From: Sediminibacterium sp.
GTDB lineage: Bacteria > Bacteroidota > Bacteroidia > Chitinophagales > Chitinophagaceae
Length of the DNA: 64,000 nucleotides
Direction of reading: 5' to 3'
Assembly (NCBI RefSeq): GCF_030695065.1
Contig: NZ_JAUYTR010000016.1
Coordinates: 372,001 to 436,000, forward strand
A program made the translations under genes and the position numbers. The notes under the pieces were generated by a model, which was not told the DNA's origin, searched no databases, and was given only the letters and a program-made list of their open reading frames with translations. Below are positions 18,897-28,100 of this stretch, in pieces (the stretch's first letter is position 1; each line of letters begins with the position of its first letter).

Positions 18897-19772
18897 TTAA
18901 TCTTTACAAATGTAAGTTTTGTATTGAGAACCATATCCACAAAAAGCACCCAATGCTCCGTTGCTGATATTGCCTTTAACTACCCCTGGCGAAGAGAATG
19001 GGTTCCCAATTGATTGGAAGGCAAATTCCCATGTTCGCCAAAATGTATAGGAAGCTTTATCTATATTGGCTAACTTAACGGTTACCGTATCTCCTATTTT
19101 AAAAAAGCCATAGTTCTCTCTTTCAAATGGTTGGTTTTTATCTACGCCCTTATCTATGTCTATATTGTATGTTTTACCATCTATGATGGCATCGTCAAAT
19201 GCGCTATTAAAGCCCGGGAAAAATGGTTGGTTATTCACTTTGGTAAAGTATCGAATATAATTGCCCAATCCTGGTGGATCAATAATGCGAGCCATCAAAA
19301 CCCTAAAGCTATCGGTATTGGGCCTGTTGGCCACTCGCTTAGACCAAAGGCTGTCAATGGTTTTAGTAATTAATGGTATAGTAGTAGTTGATTGATATTG
19401 TTGTCCTTGGTGTTCAATGCTTAGCTGGTAAGTTTTACCTGTTTCACCCAACATGGGATCATTTAGCGGTGTTGTATAGAAAACATAGCGACCACCCTGT
19501 GGAAATCGCAATTCGTTTACTTGTAGCGTAACCGTTTTAGTTCCATTGTTAATTTGCACTTTTGCATCCTTAATAAAAGAGGCAAAAAGCGTTGCAGTAT
19601 CAATAGTAGAAAAATAGTTGAGAGAGGTAGACAGTACTACAATGGGCGCTTGTCCATTTTCAATTTCAGCATCCACCACCATTTTGGCTTGGTTTTGTGC
19701 GGGCTCAATTTGAATATCTTTTTCACAAGCCATCAAAAATAATATCCCTAATATAATAGTTACTCTGCGCAT
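18897..19772 (-). CDS. DUF4249 family lipoprotein
   Basis: A 291-residue lipoprotein (MRRVTIILGILFLMAC, cysteine at residue 16) of the DUF4249 type, with the usual start EKDIQIEPAQNQAKMVVDAEIENGQAP and extended beta-rich middle. In Bacteroidota these genes usually follow a TonB-dependent receptor and are thought to be surface partners in nutrient uptake. No receptor gene is adjacent here (rpoD lies upstream), so it appears to be an orphan copy. Confidence 0.75.
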   Translation of the reverse strand: MRRVTIILGILFLMACEKDIQIEPAQNQAKMVVDAEIENGQAPIVVLSTSLNYFSTIDTATLFASFIKDAKVQINNGTKTVTLQVNELRFPQGGRYVFYTTPLNDPMLGETGKTYQLSIEHQGQQYQSTTTIPLITKTIDSLWSKRVANRPNTDSFRVLMARIIDPPGLGNYIRYFTKVNNQPFFPGFNSAFDDAIIDGKTYNIDIDKGVDKNQPFERENYGFFKIGDTVTVKLANIDKASYTFWRTWEFAFQSIGNPFSSPGVVKGNISNGALGAFCGYGSQYKTYICKD

Positions 19773-19804
19773 TTTATTATAACAACGTTTCGGAAAAAAA
19801 GATT

Positions 19805-19833
19805 AAAAAAAACGCCCCGATTTTTTCGGAGCG
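19805..19833 (-). terminator. Intrinsic terminator after rpoD
   Basis: Read on the minus strand, CGCTCCGA pairs with TCGGGGCG across a 5-nt loop and is followed by eight T residues (plus-strand A-tract 19805-19812). It lies between the rpoD stop and the DUF4249 start, ending the sigma-factor transcript. Confidence 0.8.
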
Positions 19834-19847
19834 CTTTCAATAAAATG

Positions 19848-19874
19848 GCCTCTCGAATATCCCTATTCGGAGGC
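19848..19874 (-). terminator. Second hairpin directly behind the rpoD stop
   Basis: GCCTC-CGAATA pairs with TATTCG-A-GAGGC (one bulged base) around a GGGA loop on the minus strand, about 8 bp after the rpoD stop. It lacks a long T-tract, so it may protect the mRNA 3' end or act together with the terminator just downstream. Confidence 0.5.
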
Positions 19875-19881
19875 TGAAATA

Positions 19882-20739
19882 TTAACCCAAATATGCTTTA
19901 AGTGCATTGCTATAACGTGCTTTCTGTAAACGCTTTATAGCTCGCTCTTTAATTTGTCTAATTCTTTCTTTGGTAAGGTCGTACTTCATCCCTATTTGTT
20001 CAATAGTAACTCCGTTCTCGCCATCTAGTCCAAAATAAGCATTCACAATTTCGGCTTCTCTTGGGCTTAGCGATTTTAATACGCGACGAATTTCTTCTCT
20101 TAATGAATCTTTCATTACATCTTCATCGGTGTCGTCAGAGCCTTCCAATAAGTCACCCATTGCCACATCTTCTGCTTCATGTACAGGAGCGTCCAATGAA
20201 GTATGTCTGGTATTACTTTGGAAAATATTGTTGATTTCTGTTTCGCTCATTTCTAAAATCTCTGCCAACTCTTCAGTAGAAGGTTCGCGTTCATGCTCTT
20301 GCTCAAATGCCATGTACGCTTTATTGGCCTTATTGTAAGTACCAATTTTATTTTGTGGCAAACGCACCAAACGACCTTGTTCTGCTAATGCTTGTAAAAT
20401 AGATTGACGAATCCACCATACTGCATATGAAATGAATTTGAAACCCTTGGTTTCATCAAAACGTTGAGCAGCTTTAATTAAACCTAAATTTCCTTCGTTA
20501 ATAAGGTCACTCAATGATAAACCTTGGTGTTGGTATTGTTTTGCTACAGAGACTACGAAACGTAAGTTGGCTTGCACCAATTTATCCAACGCTCTTTGAT
20601 CACCCATTTTAATCTTCTGCGCCAAAGTAGTTTCCTCTTCGGGGTTGATCATTGGAATTTTGGAAATCTCTTGTAAATACTTCTCTACTGCTTGCGAATC
20701 TCTGTTGGTAATCTGGGTTGCGATCTTGAGTTGCCTCAT
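19882..20739 (-). CDS. rpoD: Primary RNA polymerase sigma factor (sigma-70)
   Basis: A 285-residue primary sigma factor, much shorter than E. coli RpoD because region 1.1 and the non-conserved insert are absent, as is usual in Bacteroidota. Region 1.2 is at residues 15-45 (EKYLQEISKIPMINPEEE). Regions 2.1-2.4 contain LRFVVSVAKQYQHQGLSLSDLI and KFISYAVWWIRQSI. Region 4.2 has the helix-turn-helix TIEQIGMKYDLTKERIRQI. This factor should read the TAnnTTTG promoters seen elsewhere in the window. Start chosen at MRQLKIATQITNRDSQAV. Confidence 0.96.
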   Translation of the reverse strand: MRQLKIATQITNRDSQAVEKYLQEISKIPMINPEEETTLAQKIKMGDQRALDKLVQANLRFVVSVAKQYQHQGLSLSDLINEGNLGLIKAAQRFDETKGFKFISYAVWWIRQSILQALAEQGRLVRLPQNKIGTYNKANKAYMAFEQEHEREPSTEELAEILEMSETEINNIFQSNTRHTSLDAPVHEAEDVAMGDLLEGSDDTDEDVMKDSLREEIRRVLKSLSPREAEIVNAYFGLDGENGVTIEQIGMKYDLTKERIRQIKERAIKRLQKARYSNALKAYLG

Positions 20740-20833
20740 GTTGTACTGTTGCTTTTTTAGATAACGAGTAGAATACCCAATTTGTTATAAAACCACATAA
20801 AAAGGTATAATTCTCCAAAACTTACGGAAACTA

Positions 20834-20841
20834 CAAAGATA
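20834..20841 (-). promoter_or_regulatory. -7 promoter box of rpoD
   Basis: On the minus strand the octamer TATCTTTG fits the Bacteroidota -7 consensus TAnnTTTG, about 95 bp upstream of the rpoD ATG. A good -33 element is not obvious. Confidence 0.45.
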
Positions 20842-20927
20842 CGATTTTACAATGAAATTCAGTCTTTTAAGTGTAAAAAACTTGGTAATTCAATGAAAAT
20901 CAAGCTTATTTGTGCAAATTGCTGATT

Positions 20928-21944
20928 ATGATAGATTTTAGATCGGATACAGTTACTAAACCAACAGCCCCAATGCTGGCAGCCATGCATGCTGCGCCAG
21001 TGGGTGATGATGTTTTTGGAGAAGACCCTAGTATAAATGAGTTAGAGCAATACAGTGCAGAGTTATTTGGGATGGAATCTGCCCTTTTCTGTCCAAGCGG
21101 AACCATGACCAATCAAATTGCCATACGCTGTCATACCCAACCTGGTGACGAAGTAATTTGCGATGCCCTCTCCCATGTATACTTATACGAAGGGGGTGGA
21201 ATTGCCTCTAATTCAGGGGCGTCTGTTCAATTATTACAAGGCAATTTTGGCCGTTTAACTGCCAACCAAGTAGCTGCGGCTATTAACAATAAAGACGATG
21301 TGCACAGGCCTTTAAGCCGGTTGGTGAGTTTAGAAAACACTGCCAATAGAGGAGGCGGAACTTGCTATGATTTCAATGATATTCAATTAATTAAGGCAGT
21401 TTGTTTAAATAATAATTTAAGTTTACATTTAGACGGTGCACGCTTATTTAATGCAATAGTAGCCAAGAAAGAAAGTCCAGAACAATATGGAAAAGTATTT
21501 GATTCCATTTCGGTTTGTTTAAGCAAAGGTTTGGGCGCACCTGTAGGGAGTGTGCTATTGGGAACCAACAATTTTATTAGAAAAGCTAGAAGAACCAGAA
21601 AGGTTTTTGGGGGTGGAATGAGGCAGGCTGGTTATTTAGCAGCTGGCGCATTGTACGCACTCAAACACCAAGTAACCAGACTAGAACAAGACCATACACA
21701 TGCGGCACTGATTGTAGAGGCTTTAAAGAAAAAAGACTTTGTAGGTATGATTCCACCAGTGGAGACCAATATTATCCTATTTGAAGTGAAAGGACGATTC
21801 ACTGCAAAAGAATTGGTTGGAATATTAGCAAGCAAAGGCATATTAACCATAGCAATGAGCCCTACACAGGTTAGAATTGTTACGCATTTAGACATTACCG
21901 AAGAAATGGTGAAGCAAACCATTAGGGAGATTGAATCCCTTTAG
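20928..21944 (+). CDS. Low-specificity L-threonine aldolase, PLP enzyme
   Basis: Fold-type I PLP enzyme that splits threonine or allo-threonine to glycine and acetaldehyde. The protein of about 338 residues begins MIDFRSDTVTKPT, the typical family start. It has LHLDGARLFNA (cofactor aspartate) and SKGLGAPVGSVLLG (the lysine in CLSKGLGAP forms the Schiff base). An in-frame TTG at 20910 would add six residues, but the ATG at 20928 matches the family N terminus and is preferred. Confidence 0.92.
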   Translation: MIDFRSDTVTKPTAPMLAAMHAAPVGDDVFGEDPSINELEQYSAELFGMESALFCPSGTMTNQIAIRCHTQPGDEVICDALSHVYLYEGGGIASNSGASVQLLQGNFGRLTANQVAAAINNKDDVHRPLSRLVSLENTANRGGGTCYDFNDIQLIKAVCLNNNLSLHLDGARLFNAIVAKKESPEQYGKVFDSISVCLSKGLGAPVGSVLLGTNNFIRKARRTRKVFGGGMRQAGYLAAGALYALKHQVTRLEQDHTHAALIVEALKKKDFVGMIPPVETNIILFEVKGRFTAKELVGILASKGILTIAMSPTQVRIVTHLDITEEMVKQTIREIESL

Positions 21945-21945
21945 G

Positions 21946-21953
21946 TAACTTTG
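21946..21953 (+). promoter_or_regulatory. -7 promoter box of pgi
   Basis: TAACTTTG fits TAnnTTTG and lies immediately behind the threonine aldolase stop, 35 bp before the pgi ATG. No clear -33 element was found, so the call is tentative. Confidence 0.4.
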
Positions 21954-21987
21954 TGCCCCAAAAATTGAACTGCTGATATACCAATAT

Positions 21988-23655
21988 ATGCTACCGAGAA
22001 TTAATCCTACAACAACACAAGCCTGGTTTTTATTAAAGAAACATTACGAAGACGAAATGAGCAGAAGGCATATGAGAGACCTTTTTGCAGCAGATCCAGA
22101 AAGATTTCAAAAATTTTCGCTTTGTTTAGACAATTTGGTTTTTGATTACTCTAAAAATATTATCAACCCAAGAACCATGCAACTCTTGTTGCAACTGGCA
22201 GAAGAATGCAAATTAACAGATGCTATTCACGATCAATTTGCAGGTATCAAAATTAATGAAACCGAGAACCGTTCTGTGTTGCATACTGCGCTTAGGAATT
22301 TTTCGGACACCCCTATTTTGGTAGATGGAAAAGACATTATGCCCAAAATAAAAAAAGTGCAGGCTCAAATGGCTGCATTTTGCAAAACCATTCATAGTGG
22401 AGATTGGAAAGGCTATACAGGAAAACCAATCAAGTATATTGTCAATATAGGCATTGGAGGCAGTGATTTGGGGCCAGTTATGGTTACGGAAGCGCTAAAA
22501 CCGTATTGGGTAGAAGGTATTCAAACTTATTTTGTTAGTAATGTAGATGGCACACATATAGCAGAAACCTTAAAAAAAGTAAATGCAGAAGAAACCTTGT
22601 TTTTAGTTGCATCTAAAACTTTCACAACACAGGAAACCATGACCAATGCATATAGTGCAAGAAACTGGTTTCTAGAATTTGCCAAAGACGAAGCACATAT
22701 TGCTAAACATTTTGCCGCATTAAGTACCAATGAAAAAGCAGTTACCGCATTTGGTATAGACAAAGCCAATATGTTTGAATTTTGGGATTGGGTTGGTGGC
22801 AGGTATTCTTTATGGAGTGCTATTGGTTTGTCTATTGCACTTACCATTGGATACGACCATTTCGACAATTTACTCAAAGGGGCATACAAAGCAGATGAGC
22901 ATTTTAGAACAGAAAAACACAATAATAATATTCCAGTAATTATGGCTTTATTGGGCATTTGGTACACCAATTTCTTTGGAGCACAAAGTGAAGCCATTTT
23001 GCCTTATGATCAATACATGCATCGATTTGCAGCCTATTTTCAACAAGGAAATATGGAAAGCAATGGTAAGAGTATCGATAGAAATGGGAACCCTGTTAAC
23101 TATGCTACTGGACCAGTTATTTGGGGAGAACCAGGCACCAATGGACAACATGCATTTTATCAATTGATTCACCAAGGCACTCCATTGATTCCTTGTGATT
23201 TTATTGCCCCTGCCCTTTCACAAAATCCAATTGGCGACCACCATGTAAAATTGATGTCTAACTTTTTTGCACAAACAGAAGCATTAATGAATGGCAAGAG
23301 TGAGAATGAAGTGAAAGTGGAATTAATGAAAGCCAATAAAAAAGAAGACGAGATAAAAAAGCTGAGTCCTTTTAAAGTATTTGCAGGCAATAAACCAACC
23401 AATTCCATTTTAGTTAAGCAAATTGATCCAACTACGCTTGGGTTATTGATTGCATTATACGAGCATAAAATATTTGTACAGGGCGTACTTTGGAATATTT
23501 TTAGTTACGACCAATGGGGAGTAGAATTGGGCAAAGAATTAGCCAATAAAATTTTACCAGAATTAACCAGTGAAACCCCTGTAAATGAACATGATGCTTC
23601 TACAAATGGGTTAATCAATAGCTTTAAAGAATTTAGAAAAGCAGCGCAAGCATAA
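21988..23655 (+). CDS. pgi: Glucose-6-phosphate isomerase
   Basis: Cytosolic enzyme interconverting glucose-6-phosphate and fructose-6-phosphate. The 555-residue protein is of the long E. coli/eukaryotic type. Signatures include [51 protein letters not shown], the active-site E in [10 protein letters not shown] and the C-terminal [15 protein letters not shown] signature. The GNAT gene begins one base after its stop codon. Confidence 0.97.
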   Translation: MLPRINPTTTQAWFLLKKHYEDEMSRRHMRDLFAADPERFQKFSLCLDNLVFDYSKNIINPRTMQLLLQLAEECKLTDAIHDQFAGIKINETENRSVLHTALRNFSDTPILVDGKDIMPKIKKVQAQMAAFCKTIHSGDWKGYTGKPIKYIVNIGIGGSDLGPVMVTEALKPYWVEGIQTYFVSNVDGTHIAETLKKVNAEETLFLVASKTFTTQETMTNAYSARNWFLEFAKDEAHIAKHFAALSTNEKAVTAFGIDKANMFEFWDWVGGRYSLWSAIGLSIALTIGYDHFDNLLKGAYKADEHFRTEKHNNNIPVIMALLGIWYTNFFGAQSEAILPYDQYMHRFAAYFQQGNMESNGKSIDRNGNPVNYATGPVIWGEPGTNGQHAFYQLIHQGTPLIPCDFIAPALSQNPIGDHHVKLMSNFFAQTEALMNGKSENEVKVELMKANKKEDEIKKLSPFKVFAGNKPTNSILVKQIDPTTLGLLIALYEHKIFVQGVLWNIFSYDQWGVELGKELANKILPELTSETPVNEHDASTNGLINSFKEFRKAAQA

Positions 23656-23656
23656 T

Positions 23657-24145
23657 ATGGAGAATATTATTATTAGGCCTATTGAACCAGCTGACAATAA
23701 AGCCATTGCTACTATTATCAGAACAGCATTAACTGAATTTGGAGCAAATAAGCCAGGTACGGTATTTTACGACGACACCACCGATCATTTATATGAACTC
23801 TTTAAAGCAGAACCCCAAAGTGGTTATTTCATTGCATTACAAGAAGGCGTAATTGTAGGTGGCGCAGGCTACTTTCCTACTGAAGGATTGCCGACAGGTA
23901 CTTGTGAATTGGTAAAAATGTATTTAAATGCAGCAGCTCGTGGCATGGGTTTAGGTAGAAAAATGATTGACTTTGTATTAGCTGCTGCAAAGCAAAAAGG
24001 CTATACTCAAGTATATTTAGAAACCATGCCAGAATTAAAGAAAGCAGTAAAAGTGTACGAACAGTTTGGCTTTACCTATCTAAATGGACCAATGGGAAAT
24101 TCAGGACACAATGGTTGTGATATCTGGATGATTCGGCCGCTTTAA
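23657..24145 (+). CDS. GNAT family N-acetyltransferase
   Basis: A 162-residue single-domain GNAT. The acetyl-CoA-binding segment LVKMYLNAAARGMGLGRKMI corresponds to motif A with the R/Q-x-x-G-x-G/A pattern, followed by TMPELKKAVKVYEQFGF (motif B). The substrate is unknown. It starts one base after pgi and is likely translated from the same mRNA. It converges with the PorP/SprF gene. Confidence 0.88.
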   Translation: MENIIIRPIEPADNKAIATIIRTALTEFGANKPGTVFYDDTTDHLYELFKAEPQSGYFIALQEGVIVGGAGYFPTEGLPTGTCELVKMYLNAAARGMGLGRKMIDFVLAAAKQKGYTQVYLETMPELKKAVKVYEQFGFTYLNGPMGNSGHNGCDIWMIRPL

Positions 24146-24146
24146 A

Positions 24147-25172
24147 TTACCACAATTTGGTGGGGCACCAGTCTCCATATCTATTACCCAATAAAAACCC
24201 AATCAAGATTTCATGGGTTCCTCTGCTGATGGTATTAATGCGAGAAGTTTGAATATCGTAGGAATAGCCAATGTTCAGCGTATTACTTAAATTCAATCCA
24301 ACCATTGCTGCAAAACCATCTTGGTAACGGTATGAAGTTCCAGCCCATAAAAAATCTTGGTATTGTAATTTGGCATTAATATCAAAACCCAAGGGTAAAG
24401 GACTAATGTATCGAATAAGCATTGAGGGAAGTAAATTAAAATCGTCCGATAAACTCAATCGGTATCCAGCGCTTAAGAATAAATGAGGAACTAATTTCCC
24501 TTTGGTTAAGGTTACCGTATTGTCTGAAAAAGCCACATTCTGCGGAATAATTTGCTGTGCAGCCAACCCAATAAAATAATTTTTTGAGTACAACCAAAGA
24601 CCTGCACTAATATCTGGTTTTAATCGATTAATGACTCCACTAGAAGCCACTGCAGGATCTACCGTAGTATTGCCAAAATTGAGTTTAGAAGCATCTAAAC
24701 TAAGATTGGTAAAGCCTGCAGAAATACCGGCCGATAAGTTAGTTGTGGGTGATAATCCCAAATGATAAGAATAGGTACCATATGCAGCAAATCTATTTAA
24801 AGGACCTGTTTTATCATTCAGCATGGTAAAGCCCACACCATGATGAGGTTCGGCGGCGGTATAATCTCTCCAGTAAGCTTCTCCCCTTGGATTCAGCCCC
24901 TTTGCCCTAAACCCTGTTGCGGTGGAACTTTGATAGGGGTCTTTTTTTAGCCGACCATGTGCAGTAATATAAGTAGTTACAGGAGCATCTTGCAATCCCA
25001 CCCATTGAACCCGATGACTGGCTTTTACATCCCAATAATTCTCAATACCTGCAACGGCAGGATTGATGATATAATTGTTCATGATGTACTGCGTATAATA
25101 AGGCCGTTGTTGTGCCTGGGCCACTACAACCATACCAATCAACATCAATAAAAAGTATCCCTTGCTCCTCAT
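24147..25172 (-). CDS. PorP/SprF family T9SS membrane protein
   Basis: A 341-residue outer-membrane barrel of the PorP/SprF family: signal peptide (MRSKGYFLLMLIGMVVVAQAQ), then QRPYYTQYIMNNYIINPAVAGIENYWDVKASHRVQWVG, the family hallmark. SprF-type proteins are thought to help deliver or hold type IX secretion substrates at the surface and are usually encoded beside a large substrate with a gliding-motility C-terminal domain, as here (1 bp apart). Confidence 0.92.
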   Translation of the reverse strand: MRSKGYFLLMLIGMVVVAQAQQRPYYTQYIMNNYIINPAVAGIENYWDVKASHRVQWVGLQDAPVTTYITAHGRLKKDPYQSSTATGFRAKGLNPRGEAYWRDYTAAEPHHGVGFTMLNDKTGPLNRFAAYGTYSYHLGLSPTTNLSAGISAGFTNLSLDASKLNFGNTTVDPAVASSGVINRLKPDISAGLWLYSKNYFIGLAAQQIIPQNVAFSDNTVTLTKGKLVPHLFLSAGYRLSLSDDFNLLPSMLIRYISPLPLGFDINAKLQYQDFLWAGTSYRYQDGFAAMVGLNLSNTLNIGYSYDIQTSRINTISRGTHEILIGFLLGNRYGDWCPTKLW

Positions 25173-25173
25173 C

Positions 25174-28100
25174 TTATTTAATTATTGTAACAGAACCAGT
25201 AATGATTTTTCTGCCGTTCTTTGGATTAATAATGTAATAATACGTACCAATGGGCAATGATTTCCCATTTCTTGTACCGTCCCAATCAACTGCATACTCA
25301 ATACTGCTAAACACCAACATGCCATATCGATCGTATACATCAACAGTTGCACCTGGATAACTTTCTAAATACTGAATTCTCCAACGATCATGAATTCCAT
25401 CTCCATTTGGTGAAAAAGCATTGGGAATAATTGGTGCCAACAATAGTTTTACAAAAATGGTATCAGTAACCATGCAACCCCCAATTCCAGTAAGGTTGAG
25501 CCTATAAGTAATATCTCCTAATGGAGTTGTTTTAGGAATGGAATCAATATCGCTATTTAAATACAATGGAGGAGTCCATTGATAATTTAAATTGGTACCA
25601 TACACAAATTCAGGCTTCAATGCTTTGGTGCCACCTTCTAATACCACAACATTAGGACCCAATTCTAAAACAGGATAAGGATGTACAACAATGGTTTGGC
25701 TAACGGTATCACTAACACAACCCTGTGAATTATAGAAATAATAACTAATGGTATAATTACCTGAATCGGTAAATACTTTACTAGGGTTTTGCAAAGTGGA
25801 AGTATTACCACCACCCAGGTTCCACTCCCATCTTACAGGAGCGCTGGTAATGCCATTTCCTAAATCGGTAAATTGAATTGGATCACCTTGACATACTTCA
25901 GTTGGGGTTGCTGAAAAAGAAGCTCTTGGCCAAGGGTAAATGGTATTCAATACTTGGGTTAAAGAATCTATACAACCATCCTTAGTCGTAATTTTTAATT
26001 TAATATTGTTAGGACCAACAGCAGTAAACTTATGTGTTGGTTGTTTTAATGTAGAAGAACTAGGATCATTGGGGTCTCCAAAATTCCATACATAACTAAA
26101 TAAAGCTTCAGACCCATCGGCAATAGTACTCTGATTAATAAATGTACCCCTTCCGTCAGGCAAACAAATTTCAGGCAAACTGAATGCGGGTTTAGGCAAA
26201 TGATTGATGCGAATAATTTGTTGATTGCTGGTACTAACACAACCACTATCAGTTACTACTTGCAATGCGGTTGAATAATTTTGCGCAGTATCAAATACAT
26301 GGGTAAATGCTGTTGCATTGGTTCTGGTTTCTGTTTTACCATCCCCAAAATTCCAATTCCATTGAGCAATATTGCTGAAGTTAGCAACAGAACTATCAGT
26401 AAATACAATATTATTTTTTTCGCAAGCGGGATCGGCAATGCCCCATTTTGCTACTGGCGAAGGCCAAACGGTAATGGGCTGAAAGGCAGAGTCTTTGCAT
26501 CCTGCACTGTTTTGAACAAAATATTTAAGGGTATCATTTCCAACTCCAGTGGTGATTGGATTTAATAAACCTGCAGCACTAATCCCCTTACCTGAGTAAG
26601 TAGGTGATGCAGTTAATGCAGAAATAAAACTTCCTTGCGTAATTAAACGAGGCGCTGCATCGTAACAAATATCTCTAATATCACTAAAGCTTACTGCAGG
26701 CGAGTAAGTGACTGTAACAATTTTGGTAAGTGTTCTTGAACAAGATTCAGCTTGCCCAGAATAGGCTTTAATTCTTACTGAATAATCTTTGGTTGCTGGG
26801 GTTAATGCAGTGGTTGGGATACCATAACGAATGCTGTATTCTTTATTAACCAAGGGGGCTTGATCGGTGACTGTTGTGGTAGGTGCTCCTAATAAATCCC
26901 ATACTACTTCTAACTTAGTTACATCTCCAAAATCAACCGTAGATTGATTTATGATTTTTAGAGAGTCATTGGTACAAATAGGTATACCATTCAATAAATT
27001 GGCCACTTCAAATTTTGGAACTGGCGTACTTCCATTTACCGTAAATGATTTATTATCAGCGGTAATACAGCCATTATTTGAAGTAACTTGTAAAGAGACC
27101 GTATAGTTGCCAAAAGTTTTATAACTCGCAGCCGTTGATTTTGAATTGGTATTTGCAGTTAAAGGCACAGGACGTTTAGTAGGATCTACTGTTGATACGC
27201 CATCATCAAATTTCCACAAATAACTAAAGCCCGCTTCCGTACCATCTGCAATACTAGAAGTGTCTGTAAATGTTGCAGTGGCATCATTCAAACAAACTTC
27301 GGGTAATATAAATCCAACCACAGGTAATGGATTTGCTTTGAATCCACCAGCAATTCTAAATGTGTCACTGGTACAACCTGTATTTGAAACCGTATTTAAA
27401 TACACATCTTTGGTTCCCCAAGTAGTATAAGTATTGGTTTGAGCCGTATTGGTATTAATTGTTACAACACCTGCGCCATTATCTAAGTTCCATTTCCATT
27501 GAGCAATAGTATTATTAGCAGTACCAGGTACTATGGTAGATGCATCTGTAAAATTAATAGCACTGTTTATACAAGTAATAGCAGGAACCGTAAAGGAAGC
27601 AACCGGCTTATTAGATAAATTAATGGGAACGGTTTTAGAAGCAACACAGCCAAAATCTGTAATGGCAGTGAGTTTGGCGTTATAGTCCCCAGCGGCTGCA
27701 AAGGTTTTAGCAGGATTTTGAGTAGTGGAAACGGATCCGTCTCCAAATTCCCAATTCCAGGCAACAATGGCCCTACCCGACCCCGTAGATAAATCGGCAA
27801 ATTGAATTGGTGCGGTAACACAACCTGAATCAATGGTACTTACCGAAAAATTGGCAATAGGAGCATTATTCACTACAATATTATCGGTTATCTCTTGTTC
27901 ATTGGTATTGCTACAACCATCAGACTGAGGCAATAATGAAGTAGTAGTGAACTTGATGGGATATGTGCCAGCTGCAGTGAAAGTATAGGTTTGAGGAATC
28001 TTATAAACGTAATAGGTTTTACCGTTTGAATTGTAAGTTGAATCAAAACTAGTTGGATTGAATGTACTGATTGGTGGGCCAGTTAAATTAGAAGCCCCTA

